DNA of 64,000 nucleotides from UBA2241 sp963777895 (GCA_963777895.1 CAVZSF010000005.1:248001-312000); one strand, 5' to 3'; shown: positions 20,950 through 31,133, counted from the stretch's first letter. Program-made: numbers and translations. Notes: generated by a model not told the origin, from the sequence alone.

Positions 20950-21917
20950 GGGTGCTCGTCACCGGCGGCGCCGGCTTCATCGGCTCGAACATCGTCCGGC
21001 GGCTGCTCGACGCTGGGCCACGAGCCGGTCGTGCTCGACGACCTCTCGAGCGGCTATCGCGAGAACCTCGTGCCCGAGGTCGCCTTCGTCGAGGGCGACG
21101 TCCGCGACGCCGGCAAGGTGGCGCGGGCGCATCGACGGGCTGCGACGTCGTCTTCCACCTCGCGGCCAGCGTCGGCAACACGCGCTCGATCGCCGACCCG
21201 CAGACGCGACTCGGCGATCAACGTCATCGGGCACGCTCAACGTGCTCGAGGCGGCGCGCGCCGCGGGCATCGACCGCGTCGTGTTCTCGTCGTCGGCCGG
21301 CATCTTCGGCGAGCTCAAGACGCTGCCGATCGCCGAGGACCACCCGCAGGACCCCGACTCGCCCTACGGCGCGAGCAAGCTGGCCGCCGAGAAGATGTGC
21401 CTCGTCTACAACAAGCTCTACGGCATGCACAACGTGTGCCTGCGCTACTTCAACGTCTACGGCCCGCACCAGCGCTTCGACGCCTACGGCAACGTGATCC
21501 CGATCTTCGCCGACCGGATCCTCAAGCGGCGTGCCGCTGACGATCTTCGGCGACGGCGAGCAGACGCGCGACTTCGTCAACGTCGGCGACGTGGCGGCCG
21601 CCAACCTGGCGGCCGCCTTCACGCCGGACGTGGCGGGCGTCTTCAACATCGGCAGCGGCGACGCGCATCACGATCAACGAGCTGGCGCGCGTGATGCAGG
21701 AGCGTCGCCGGCGTGCGACGTCGGCGTCGAGTACGGGCCGCCGCGCGCCGGGCGACGTGCGCGACAGCCTCGCCGACATCTCGGCGGCCCACGCCGCCTT
21801 CGGTTTCACGCCGGCGGTGCCGATAGAGGGGCGGGGCCTCGAAGAGTACATGGCGTGGGTCGCGAACGATCCGCTGACGCCTGCGGCCAGGCTGCGAGGA
21901 TGCAGCAGGCAGGATGA
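20946..21917 (+). CDS. NAD-dependent epimerase/dehydratase, UDP-hexose(amine) 4-epimerase type (about eleven frame breaks)
   Basis: Assembling the three frames gives a complete extended SDR of about 320 residues: MRVLVTGGAGFIGSNIVRRL, then VVFHLAASVGNTRSIADPQT, FSSSAGIFGE, the catalytic YGASK, RYFNVYGPHQ and FGDGEQTRDFVNVGDVAAAN. The family is the UDP-glucose/UDP-GlcNAc 4-epimerase group (GalE, WbpP). The GTG start overlaps the stop of the upstream glycosyltransferase (GTGA), and the corrected end overlaps the next ATG. The breaks are single-base insertions in otherwise well-kept codons. Confidence 0.75.
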
Positions 21918-22831
21918 GAGTCCTCGTGCTCGGCGGCGAGGGCATGCTGGGCCACAAGGTGTTCCAGGTGCTGGCCGCCGACGCATCGAGGTGTACGGCG
22001 ACCTTCCTGCACGCCGGCGCGGCGCCTGGACGAGCTTCCCGATGTACGAGCGACGTCCCGCCGGAGCGCCTGCTGGGCGGGCGTCGACGCCGGCGACCTG
22101 CACAGCGTCGTGCGCGCCGTGGCCGCGGTCGCAGCCGCGAGGTCGTCGTCAACTGCATCGGCATCATCAAGCAGCTCGAGGAGGCGAACGACCCCGTGCT
22201 CTCGCGCTCACGATCAACGCGCTCTTCCCGCACCGGCTGGCCGACCTCTGCGCGGCCGCGGGCGCGCGCCTGATCCACATCAGCACCGACTGCGTCTTCA
22301 GCGGCCGCAAGGGCGGCTACACGGAGGACGACCTCTCCGACGCCGAGGACCTGTACGGGCGCTCCAAGGCCTCGGCGAGGTCGACCGCCCAGGCTGCCTC
22401 ACCATCCGCACCTCGATCATCGGGCGCGACTTCCTCAAGCAGACCGCGCTGCTGGAGTGGTTCCTGGCGCAGCGCGGGGGCACGGTCAGGGGCTACCGCA
22501 ACGCCGTCTTCACCGGCCTCACGACGCAGGCGCTGGCGCGGCGTCATGGGCGAGGTGATCGGCGCAGCACCCGGACCTGCACGGCCTCTTCCAGGTCGCC
22601 AGCGCGCCGATCACCAAGTACGACCTGCTCACGCGGCTCCGCGACGCGCTGGCGTCTCGACATGACCATCGAGCCGTTCGACGACCCGCCCTGCGACCGC
22701 AGTCTCGACGCGAGCGCGCTTCGTGGCGGCGACCGGCTACTCGCATCCCGACGTGGGACGAGATGGTGGCGGACCTGGCCGCCGACCCCACGCCCTACGA
22801 CGACTGGAGGCGACGCCATGCTGCCGCTTAA
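21914..22831 (+). CDS. RmlD-like sugar-nucleotide reductase (about twelve frame breaks)
   Basis: Joined frames give an SDR of about 300 residues: MRVLVLGGEGMLGHKVFQVL, VVVNCIGIIKQLEEAN, HISTDCVFSGRKGGYTEDD, the catalytic YGRSK, and a C-terminal end YDDWRRRHAAA. It resembles dTDP-4-dehydrorhamnose reductase and the WbvR-type reductases that reduce the 4-keto group of a UDP-4-keto-6-deoxy-hexosamine. No cupin domain of the WbjC/CapF kind follows. The next two genes encode the matching dehydratase and 2-epimerase. Its stop lies inside the next gene by fourteen bases. Confidence 0.72.
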
Positions 22832-23889
22832 GGACAAGCGCATCCTGATCACCGGCGGCACCGGCTCGCTCGGCCAGGTGCTCGTGCGCCGCCTGCTCAC
22901 CGGCGAGATGGGCCAGCCGCGCAAGATCATCGTCTTCTCGCGCGACGAGGCCAAGCAGCACTCCATGCGCGTCGAGTACCTGCACAAGCGCGCCGCCACC
23001 GACGAGATCATCTACCACAACTTCCGAGGAGCTGCTCGAGTTCCGCATCGGCGACGTGCGCGACTTCCACAGCGTCGCGCGCCGCGCTGCGCGACGCCGA
23101 CGTCGTCTTCAACGCCGCCGCGCTGAAGCAGGTGCCGACCTGCGAGTACTTCCCGTTCGAGGCGGTGATGACCAACATCGCCGGGCCCGAGAACATCGTG
23201 CGCGCCATCCAGGAGCACGACCTGCCGGTCGAGACGGTCGTCGGCGTCTCGACCGACAAGGCCTGCAAGCCGGTCAACGTGATGGGGATGACCAAGGCGA
23301 TCCAGGAGCGCGTCTTCATCCAGGCCAACATGCGCTGCACCCAGACGCGCTTCGTCTGCGTGCGCTACGGCAACGTGCTCGCCTCGCGCGGCTCGGTGAT
23401 CCCGCTCTTCCACGAGCAGATCCGCAGCGGCGGCCCGGTGACGATCACGACGCCGCGACATGACGCGCTTCCTGCTGAGCCTCGACGAGGCGGTCGACAC
23501 GATCTTCGCCGCGGTCGCGGGCGGCGGCCGCGGCGAGACCTACATCCCGCGCGTGCCGTCCGCCAGGGTGGTCGACATCGCCGCGGCGCTGATCGGCGAC
23601 CGGCCGATCGAGACGGTGGTCACCGGCATCCGCCCCGGCGAGAAGATCCACGAGATCCTGGTCAGCGAGGAGGAGGCCACCGCACGGTCGACCGCGGCGA
23701 CTACTACGCGATCCTGCCGATGCTGCCCGAGCTGCTCGCCGGCGACCGCGATCGACGCCGCCCTGGACGACGAGTACAGCTCCGCGAGCGGCGTCATGAC
23801 GCGGCGACGCGCTCGCTCGAGGTGCTGCGCCGGCACAAGCTGATGCTCGACGACGTGCGCGCCGGCCAGACGGGGAGATCCTGCGATGA
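22818..23889 (+). CDS. UDP-GlcNAc 4,6-dehydratase/5-epimerase, WbjB/FnlA type (about seven frame breaks)
   Basis: Polysaccharide biosynthesis protein of the CapD/FlaA1 short group without membrane helices. Start MLPLKDKRILITGGTGSLGQ carries the nucleotide-binding glycine motif; AAALKQVPTCEYFPFEAV, STDKACKPVNVMGMTKAIQE (catalytic MxxxK) and RYGNVLASRGSVIPLF follow. These features match WbjB, FnlA and CapE, which turn UDP-GlcNAc into the UDP-4-keto-6-deoxy-L-hexosamine intermediate. Most of the gene is in two long clean segments; insertions lie near 23025, 23089, 23455 and 23747 and deletions near 23685 and 23811. The corrected stop overlaps the next ATG (ATGA). Confidence 0.8.
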
Positions 23890-24987
23890 AGGTCATGACC
23901 GTCCTGGGGACGCGGCCGGAGATCATCCGGCTGAGCCGCGTCATCGAGCAGCTCGACCGGCTCTGCGACCACGTCCTCGTGCACACCGGCCAGAACTTCG
24001 ACCCGGCGCTGAGCGACGTCTTCTTCGACGAGCTCGGGGTCCGCAAGCCGGACCACCACCTGGGCGTCAGGGCGTCCGAGCTTCGCGGCGCAGGTCGGGC
24101 AGATCCTCGAGGGCTGCGAGCGGGTGTTCCTCGACGAGCGGCCCGACGCGGTGCTGATCCTGGGCGACACCAACAGCGGCCTGTGCAGCGTCGTCGCCAA
24201 GCGGCTCGGCATCCCCGTCTACCACATGGAGGCCGGCAACCGCTGCTACGACGACCGGGTGCCCGAGGAGGTCAACCGGCGGGTCATCGACCACTCGAGC
24301 ATCGGTGCTGATGCCGTACACGCAGCGCAGCAAGGAGAACCTGCTGCGCGAGGGCATCGCGGCGCAGCGCATCTTCGTGACCGGCAACCCGATCCACGAG
24401 GTGCTCGACGCACTACGACGAGCGGATCGCGGCGTCCGACGTGCACGAGCGCCTCGGGCTCGAGCCCGGCGGCTACTTCCTGGTGACCATGCACCGCGCC
24501 GAGAACGTGGACGTCGAGGCGCGGCTGCGGCGCCTGACCGAGGCGCTTGGCGCTGGTGCGACGCGGGCGTACGGGCTGCCGGTCGTCTGCAGCCTGCATC
24601 CGCGCACGCGGCGACAAGATGCGCGCCTTCGGGCTCGACGTCCGCCGGCGCGGCGACGTCCGCTACCTCGAGCCGCTCGGCCTCTTCGACTTCGTCGCGC
24701 TCGAGCGGCGCGCCCGCTGCGTGCTCTCCGACAGCGGGACGGTGCAGGAGGAGTGCTGCATCTTCCGCGTGCCGACCGTGACGATCCGCGACGTGACCGA
24801 GCGGCCCGAGACGATCGAGTGCGGCAGCAACATCCTGTCGGGCGCCGACCCGGAGCGCGTGCTCGCCTGCGTGGCGACCGTGCTCGACCGGCCTCCGGAC
24901 TGGGAGCCGCCGCCCGAGTATCTGGTGCGTGACGTCTCCACGACGGTGGCCCGGATCGTGCTCGGTTACGCGCACGAAGCCACCTGA
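23886..24987 (+). CDS. UDP-N-acetylhexosamine 2-epimerase, WecB/WbjD type (about six frame breaks)
   Basis: Joined frames give about 365 residues: MKVMTVLGTRPEIIRLSRVI, VHTGQNFDPALSDVFF, GDTNSGLCSVVAKRLGIPVY, HMEAGNRCYDDRVPEEVNRR, TMHRAENVD and SDSGTVQEECCIF. These are the catalytic and UDP-binding motifs of non-hydrolysing 2-epimerases. HMEAGNRCYDDRVPEE is the WbjD/FnlC/CapG subtype rather than the WecB subtype (HVEAGLRT). With the dehydratase and reductase just upstream it would complete a UDP-2-acetamido-2,6-dideoxy-L-hexose, either L-FucNAc or L-QuiNAc. Insertions occur near 24075, 24306, 24411, 24551, 24576 and 24611. Confidence 0.8.
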
Positions 24988-24992
24988 GGGGG

Positions 24993-26304
24993 ATGGCGCA
25001 GGTGACGGCGGCACCGCAGGGGCACCTGCGCGTCCTCATCGCCGGGGAGCGGTTCGCCTACCCCCACGGCTTCGGCGCCACCGCCAGGGTGGCCGCCTAT
25101 GCGCGAGGGCTCCAGGAGGCGGGCGCGGAGGCTCGTGTCGTGAGCCTTCTGCCTCCATCGCCCGCGGGCACGGGGTCGAAGGAGGGCGCGGCGGGCGTGG
25201 ACCACGGCGTGCCCTTCGAATACGCATGCGGAACCCGCGAGCGCGCTGCCTCGTTCGCGGGACGCAGATGGCTCGAGATCCGCCGGCTCATCCGCCTCTG
25301 GACCGTTGCGGGCGACCTGTTCGCCGGCGAGGCCGGGCGGGGAGCGATCATCGCCTACACGAACGCGCCCGGATGGATCGCCTTCATGGCGCTCGTCGCC
25401 AAGGCCCGCGGGGCGGTGTGCCTCGTCGAGCTCTGCGAGCTGCCGTTCGTCTACGAGTCCAGCCCGGCCAAGCGGGCCGTGAACCGCTGGCTGCTCGACA
25501 GGATCGCCTACAGGCTGGTGGACGGCTTCATCACCATCTCCAGCGAACTGGAGCGCTACGTCGAGGAGCACGCGCCGGGCGTCCCGTGCCTGCGCGTGCC
25601 GATCCTGGTGATCGCATCCGAGTTCGAGCGACGATGCGGCGCCCGATCGCGGCGAGCGCGCCGATGAGGATGCGGCCGTGCCGGCGGCACGGCCGCGGCA
25701 GGTCGTCTACACGGGAGACCTGGGTCATCAGGGCGAGATCATGGACCTCCTGATGGCCTTTGCGCGCGTGGCGCCGTCTCGCCCGGACGTCGTCCTCACG
25801 CTCGTCGGTGCGGCGCGCCGGGAGCTGCGAGCCCAGATCGAAGCGCGTGCCGCCGAGCTGGGCCTGGCGGAACGGATCGTCTTGACCGGCCACGTGGAAC
25901 GGACCCGCCTGCCCGGGATCCTGGGCGCGGCGAGCGCGCTCGTCCTGCTCCGCCGCGACGCCGAGTTCTCGAGGGCCGGCCTGCCGACGAAGCTGGCCGA
26001 GTACCTGGCGAGCGGCAGGCCGGTGGTCGTCACCGCGATCGGCGACATCCCCCTGTACCTGACCGACGGCGTCGACGCCTATCTCACGCCGCCGGAGGAT
26101 GCCGGGCTGTTCGCCGAGAAGCTGGGCTTCGTCCTCGACCATGAGGCGGAGGCGGCCGCGGTCGGAGACCGCGGCCGCCAGACGGCGCTCCGTGAGTTCG
26201 ACCATCGCCGGCACGGCGAGCGCCTCAGTGCGTTCATCGCCGGCCTCCATCAGGGCCGCGGCGTCCCGGCGGGACGCACCACGGCTGACCCGCGCAAGGG
26301 TTGA
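24993..26304 (+). CDS. Glycosyltransferase family 4 (one frameshift)
   Basis: ATG 24993 follows GAGGGGG six bases after the epimerase stop. The N-terminal half (VLIAGERFAYPHGFGATARV, then FITISSELERYVEEHAPGV) and the C-terminal half (VVYTGDLGHQGEIMDLLMAF, then SRAGLPTKLAEYLASGRPVV) are complete but in different frames; the break lies near 25633 in a variable hinge (SEFERR to AAPDRGERA). Corrected length is about 437 residues with the usual GT-B layout. An indel error is likely because both halves are unchanged in composition. Confidence 0.8.
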
Positions 26305-26353
26305 GCGCCATGGCCGACCCGCACCTGGCTGAGCATCATGACTGACGTGCGCA

Positions 26354-28105
26354 ATGGCTAGCCTCATCGTCGTCTGTACTCGCGAGCCCGGCGAGCGCCG
26401 CGATCTCGCGGCAGACCTGCGACGCTGCGCCGCGGCGCTCGCCCCGGACAACATCACGCCGCATCCTCCCGTCATCCAGCAGCACGGGGACTTGGGGATC
26501 GCGGTCGTCAACCCCGTCCCCGGCATCGCTGTACGCGACGAGGGCGTGTGCCTCGGCCGGATCTTCGGTCCCCCCGGGGAGTGGTCGACGACGGGCGCGC
26601 CGGCGCCGGACGGCAACTTCGCGATCATGCGCCACGATCGCCGCACCGTGGAGGTGCTCACCGACATCCTCGCCACGCGGCAGCTCTGGTACGTCCACAC
26701 GCCCGAGCTCTTCGCCGCATCGACGACGCAGCGGGCCCTGATCATGCTGCTGCGCTCGTTCGACCTGGACCAGGAGACGGTGGCGTGGATGGTCGCTTCG
26801 GGTCATTTGGCCTGCCGGTCCTGGGACGGCCGCCTGCGGTTGCTGCCCGGCGACGCCCGGCTGACCCTCGACCGCGAGCGCTGGACCGTGCAGATCCACG
26901 AACGGCCGGCCGACAGGTCGGTCCCCGGCGTGAGCGACGCGGAGCACATCGATCGCCTCGAGCAGGCCATCCTGGCGACGTGCGCCCGTCTGGACCTGCC
27001 GCCGGACCAGTGGGTCCTGCCGCTCTCGGGCGGCCTCGACAGCCGCATGCTGCTCATCGGACTGGCACGCGCCGACCAGAGGCCGCGCTGCGTGACATGG
27101 GGGCTGCGCGCTTCCCTCCTCGACGCAGAGAACGATGCGTTCATCGCCCGTGAGCTCGCCGGACGGTACGGGTGTCAGCACGAGTACTGCTGCACCGATG
27201 AGGCCTGCGAGTCGATCGAGACGGCCATGCGACGCTTCATCGCGACCTCCGAAGGCCAGACGCGGGACTTCAATGGCTACACCGACGGCCTGGCGACATG
27301 GAAGGCGTTCTTCGAGGGCGGCGTCGCGGGCGTCATCCGCGGCGACGAGCCGGGCCTCGGGTACTTCACCTGCTACGACTCGGAGGAGCAGATCCTGCGA
27401 CGGCAGCAGCTCACGCTGGTCTCGGACTACCCGGAGGGACATCCGATCCACCGGCTGGGGCTCGCCGGCCAGCATCTGGGCGCGCGGCGGGAGCGGCGCG
27501 AGAGCGAGAACCTTGCGTCCTGGTCGATCCGGCTGAACGAGGAGTCGTACAGCCCCTCCACCATCGCTCCGCTGAACACCATCAAGGCCGCCTACGTCGA
27601 GATCGTCAACCCCCTTCAGTCGAGGCTCGTCACAGAGGCGGCGCGGCAGCTGCCGGACCACCTGCGGCGGGGCCGTGCGTCGCTGACCGCGATCGTGCGG
27701 CGGACCGGACCGGACATCCCGCTCGCAAAGAGGGGGGCGCTCGGCACGACGCCGGCGTTCTACGCCGACGAAGGCGGCATGAGAGCGATGACGGCCGCCC
27801 TGTCGGCCGACGCTGCCGAGCTGGTCTTCTCGCGCCCTGCCCTGGACGTGGTCCTCGAGGGGCTGAGAGCCGCGCTCCCGGTGCCTCCGCACCACGGCTC
27901 GCCAAAGCGCTGGATCAAGGCAGCAGTGCCGAAGCGCGTCGTCGAGAAGGTGCGGCCAGTCTGGCCACTGCGGCTGGGCCCCCGCGAGCTAGCTTTTCGG
28001 ACCTACCTGGCGGTGCGCGCCGCGAGCATGCTGGCCGGTGACGCCGAGGTCCTGGGCGGACCAGGCTCGGACCGTCATCCCGCGGGAGGCTGTGCGGATG
28101 GCTAG
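26354..28105 (+). CDS. Asparagine-synthetase-like amidotransferase domain protein lacking the glutaminase cysteine (copy 1)
   Basis: A 583-residue protein. The N-terminal 200 residues have the Ntn glutaminase fold seen in AsnB (APDGNFAIMRHDRRTVEVLT, ATRQLWYVHTPELFAAST), but residue 2 is Ala, so the catalytic Cys is missing. The PP-loop ATPase motif LPLSGGLDSRMLL is at about 222 and shows that it adenylates a carboxylate. Relatives without the Cys include beta-lactam synthetase and lasso-peptide cyclase, which use an amine in place of glutamine-derived ammonia. Within a polysaccharide locus it may form an amide on a uronic acid or couple an amino compound; this is inference. The start matches the first twelve bases of its tandem paralogue. 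Confidence 0.78.
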   Translation: MASLIVVCTREPGERRDLAADLRRCAAALAPDNITPHPPVIQQHGDLGIAVVNPVPGIAVRDEGVCLGRIFGPPGEWSTTGAPAPDGNFAIMRHDRRTVEVLTDILATRQLWYVHTPELFAASTTQRALIMLLRSFDLDQETVAWMVASGHLACRSWDGRLRLLPGDARLTLDRERWTVQIHERPADRSVPGVSDAEHIDRLEQAILATCARLDLPPDQWVLPLSGGLDSRMLLIGLARADQRPRCVTWGLRASLLDAENDAFIARELAGRYGCQHEYCCTDEACESIETAMRRFIATSEGQTRDFNGYTDGLATWKAFFEGGVAGVIRGDEPGLGYFTCYDSEEQILRRQQLTLVSDYPEGHPIHRLGLAGQHLGARRERRESENLASWSIRLNEESYSPSTIAPLNTIKAAYVEIVNPLQSRLVTEAARQLPDHLRRGRASLTAIVRRTGPDIPLAKRGALGTTPAFYADEGGMRAMTAALSADAAELVFSRPALDVVLEGLRAALPVPPHHGSPKRWIKAAVPKRVVEKVRPVWPLRLGPRELAFRTYLAVRAASMLAGDAEVLGGPGSDRHPAGGCADG

Positions 28106-29819
28106 CCTCGTAGTCCTCGCCGTTCGGCAGGCCGGCGCGTGGCCGGACATGGCGGGTGACCTGCGGCGATGCGCCGCCGCCCTGGCCCCGGACAACATCG
28201 AGCCTCGCCCGCCGATCGTCGCGGACCACGGCTGGGTCGCCACCGCGCTTGCCAACCCCGTACCGGGTATCGCCGGCAGGGATGAAGGCCTCTGCCTTGG
28301 GCGTGTCTTCGGCGCGCCCGGGGAGTGGTGGCGGCCTGGAGCTGGGGCGCCAGACGGCAACTACGTCATCGTCCGTCACGACGAGCGCGTCCTCGAGCTC
28401 CTCACCGACGTCCTCGGGACGCGCCAGCTCTGGTACATCCACGCTCCCGACCTCTTCGCCGCGTCCACATCTCAGCGGGCGCTCGTCATGCTCCTGCGAT
28501 CGTTCGAGCTCGACCCAGAAGCGGTCGCCTGGATGCTGACCAGCGGGCATCTCGCCGGCCGGGCCTGGGACGCCAGGGTGCGACGACTGCGCGGGGACTG
28601 CCGCCTGTCGCTCGATCGCGATAGCTGGCGCATCCAGATCCACGAACGTCCGGCGGTCAGAGAGCCTCAGGCGCTTGCCGAGGCGGAGCACATCGACCTC
28701 CTCCGGGAGGCCATCCTCGAGACCTGCGCCGCTCTCGACCTGCCGGAGCAGGAATGGGTCCTGCCCCTGTCGGGCGGCCTCGACAGCCGCATGCTTCTCC
28801 TCGGCCTGCTCGAGGCGGGCAAGCGGCCGCGCTGCGTCACCTGGGGCCAGCGTTCGTCGCTGCTCGATCCGACGAACGACGCCTTCATCGCCACGGAGCT
28901 GGCGCGACGCTACGCACTGGACCACACCTATCGGGCGACCGACGACGTTCGCGAGGGACTGGATGTAGCCCTCCGCCGCTTCGTCGCGGGGTCGGAGGGC
29001 CAGACCCGCGATTTCGGAGGCTATGCCGACGGCATGGCGATGTGGAAGGCGTTCTTCGACGAAGGGGTCGCCGGGGTGATCCGCGGCGACGAGCCCGCGA
29101 TGGGCTACTGGGAGCACTACGACTCGGAGAGCGAGATACTTCGGCGGCGACGCATCACCCTCGCCGGGGAGTACCCCGACGGTCACGCCGTCCGCCGCCT
29201 CGGGCTCGTCCCTCAGCATGTGGACGAGCGCCTTCAGCGGCACGGCGGCGAGACGCTCGCTTCCTGGGACGCGCGCATCTATGAGGAGGTCTTCTACCCC
29301 TCCGCTCTCGCCCCGCTGAACGCGCTCAAGACGGCCTACGTGGAGATCGTGAATCCCCTCCAGTCGCGGCGGGTGACGGAGGTCACCCGCCGCCTCCCGG
29401 ACCACCTCCGGGTCAAGCGCAAGCCCCTCAGGACCATCGTCGCGAAGCTGGGCCCCGACCTGCCGCTGGCGAAGACGGGGGCGCTCGCCGGCGCCCCGGC
29501 GCTCTGGCGCGACGCCGCGGCCGTCGCCGCCATCAGTACGGCGCTCAACGCGGATACGGCAGAACGCGTCCTCGACCGCCCGGCTCTCGACCTCATCCTG
29601 GCCGCCATCGCGCGTAAGCCGGCCGGACAGGCGCACGGCCGCAGGGCCGCGGGTCTGGCGAAGAAGGTGCTGCCTCGCCGTCTGTCGAACAGGCTGCGCC
29701 CGCTCTCGCCGCCAAGGCTGGGCGGGCGCGAGCTTGCCTTCCGGACCTACATCGCGGTCGAGATGGCCGACCTGCTCAGCAGGGACGCGGGCCTGCTGGC
29801 GCGGGGACGCGCGCGATGA
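28098..29819 (+). CDS. Asparagine-synthetase-like protein lacking the glutaminase cysteine (copy 2)
   Basis: A 573-residue tandem paralogue of the preceding protein, roughly 60% identical by eye over its length. It overlaps copy 1 by eight bases. The ATG at 28098 was preferred to an upstream in-frame ATG because both paralogues then begin Met-Ala-Ser-Leu. Again there is no Cys at position 2, while the ATP motif LPLSGGLDSRMLLLG is intact, as are the downstream RDFGGYADGMAMWKAFF and GVAGVIRGDEPAMGYW shared by the pair. Retention of two long, diverged copies with the same defect suggests two related substrates or a heterodimer. Its stop overlaps the next start (ATGA). Confidence 0.78.
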   Translation: MASLVVLAVRQAGAWPDMAGDLRRCAAALAPDNIEPRPPIVADHGWVATALANPVPGIAGRDEGLCLGRVFGAPGEWWRPGAGAPDGNYVIVRHDERVLELLTDVLGTRQLWYIHAPDLFAASTSQRALVMLLRSFELDPEAVAWMLTSGHLAGRAWDARVRRLRGDCRLSLDRDSWRIQIHERPAVREPQALAEAEHIDLLREAILETCAALDLPEQEWVLPLSGGLDSRMLLLGLLEAGKRPRCVTWGQRSSLLDPTNDAFIATELARRYALDHTYRATDDVREGLDVALRRFVAGSEGQTRDFGGYADGMAMWKAFFDEGVAGVIRGDEPAMGYWEHYDSESEILRRRRITLAGEYPDGHAVRRLGLVPQHVDERLQRHGGETLASWDARIYEEVFYPSALAPLNALKTAYVEIVNPLQSRRVTEVTRRLPDHLRVKRKPLRTIVAKLGPDLPLAKTGALAGAPALWRDAAAVAAISTALNADTAERVLDRPALDLILAAIARKPAGQAHGRRAAGLAKKVLPRRLSNRLRPLSPPRLGGRELAFRTYIAVEMADLLSRDAGLLARGRAR

Positions 29820-31072
29820 AGTTCTGCATCGTCTATCCATATGCGACCTGGCTCTCGGGCAAGCCGTGTGGGGGCGCCGAGAAGCAGGTCGGCCTGCTGG
29901 CGCAGCATCTGGCGCGCCGCGGCAACGAGGTCACCTTCGTCACGCTGGACCACCGCGGCCCCGAGCGGGTGGTGGACGGCGTGCGCATCCGGCTGCCGTG
30001 GGAGCACGGGAAGGGGCTGCCGGTCCTGCGCCTGGTCACGCGGAAGCTCCCCGGGCTGAGGCGGCTGCTCGCGGAGATCGACGCGGACGCCTACTACGTG
30101 CGCGGCGCTCAGGCCCTCGCGCGCTGGGTCGTCGCCGGGGCGCACGCGGCCGATGCGCCGGCGCTGCTCGCTCTGGCCAGTGACCGCAACCTGCTGCCCG
30201 AGTCAGGTCGCCAGCTCGTCCCGCACGGGGAAGGTCTGCTGGGCAGCGCGACGGGACCTCTTGCATGGCTGCTGTTGCAGCGCCCTGCCCTGCGCACTGC
30301 CGACATGGTCGTCGCACAGAACGAGGAGCAGGCGGAGCGCTGCCGCGCCATGGGCCTGCCCAGCACGCTCATCCCGAGCATCGTCGAACCACCGCCGGCG
30401 GAGCTCCTGGAGGCCGCCCTCGACTACGACATCTTCTGGGCGGCCAACGTCCACAACGCGGCCAGGCGGGGGAAGGGCGTGGAGCCCCTGCTCGCCCTGG
30501 TGCGCGCCGTTCCCGGCGCCCGCTTCGCCGTCGTGGGTGCGCTGAAGGACGCCTCGCTGGCCGCTCTTCTCCCCGGCCTCGAAGCCGCGTCCAACGTCAG
30601 GCTGTTCGGCAAGCTCGGGTACGGGGAGGCGCAGAACGTCCTCGCCCGCAGTCGCCTCGTGTTGAACACCTCGCCGGTCGAGGGGTTCTCGAACGTGATG
30701 CTGGAGGGGTGGGCGCTGGGCAAGCCGGCAGTGACGCTGGCGGTGAATCCGAGCGGGCTGCTGGCCTCGGGGCGGTGGGCGTCGGGCGACGACCGGGGAC
30801 CGGGCTACAAGGAAGGCCTGGGCGTCTGTGCCGGCGGCGATCCCGGCCTGTTGTCGCGGCTTGTCGCCGAGGCGCTAGCGCAGGAGACGGCGGTGCGGGA
30901 CGCGGGACGGCGCTGCCGGGCTTACGTCGCCGAGACCCACGAGCCCGACGCCGTCTGTGCCCGCTACGAGGCGCTCGTGGCTTCATCTCGCTACACCGCT
31001 AGGCTCGATGTGCCGATACGGGACGCGGGAGAGGCTGCAGGGCTTGTACCTCGGCGCTCGAATGAGCGGTAG
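29816..31072 (+). CDS. Glycosyltransferase family 4
   Basis: A 418-residue intact GT-B enzyme: FCIVYPYATWLSGKPCGGAE with the N-terminal acceptor loop, FVTLDHRGPERVVDGVRI, and the C-terminal donor site SRLVLNTSPVEGFSNVMLEG with the E-x7-E pattern. ATG overlaps the previous stop by four bases. Its coupling to the asparagine-synthetase-like pair suggests that the three act on the same sugar or repeat unit. Confidence 0.87.
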   Translation: MKFCIVYPYATWLSGKPCGGAEKQVGLLAQHLARRGNEVTFVTLDHRGPERVVDGVRIRLPWEHGKGLPVLRLVTRKLPGLRRLLAEIDADAYYVRGAQALARWVVAGAHAADAPALLALASDRNLLPESGRQLVPHGEGLLGSATGPLAWLLLQRPALRTADMVVAQNEEQAERCRAMGLPSTLIPSIVEPPPAELLEAALDYDIFWAANVHNAARRGKGVEPLLALVRAVPGARFAVVGALKDASLAALLPGLEAASNVRLFGKLGYGEAQNVLARSRLVLNTSPVEGFSNVMLEGWALGKPAVTLAVNPSGLLASGRWASGDDRGPGYKEGLGVCAGGDPGLLSRLVAEALAQETAVRDAGRRCRAYVAETHEPDAVCARYEALVASSRYTARLDVPIRDAGEAAGLVPRRSNER

Positions 31073-31133
31073 ACTCGTGTACGTCTCGCGCCCAGCTCGA
31101 ATGGGTAGCTTAGGTAGGATCTAGGAGGAGTCC

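Larger units (their letters stand above)
19700..24720 (+). other. Block of dense single-base indels across five polysaccharide genes
   Basis: Manual frame tracing finds about 35-40 frame breaks in five kilobases. Most are explained by one extra G or C (for example GCTGGGCCAC for GCTGGCCAC at 21014 and GCGCATCACG for GCGATCACG at 21666); a few are single deletions. Between breaks the residues match their families without drift. Flanking genes at 18.66-19.6 and 26.35-37.6 kb have none. The block is best treated as an error-rich consensus patch. Confidence 0.75.

Noticed and set aside
19700..24720. Programmed frameshifting as the cause of the many frame changes
   Set aside because: No repeated slippery sequence or downstream structure accompanies the breaks, and dozens in one operon would be unworkable.
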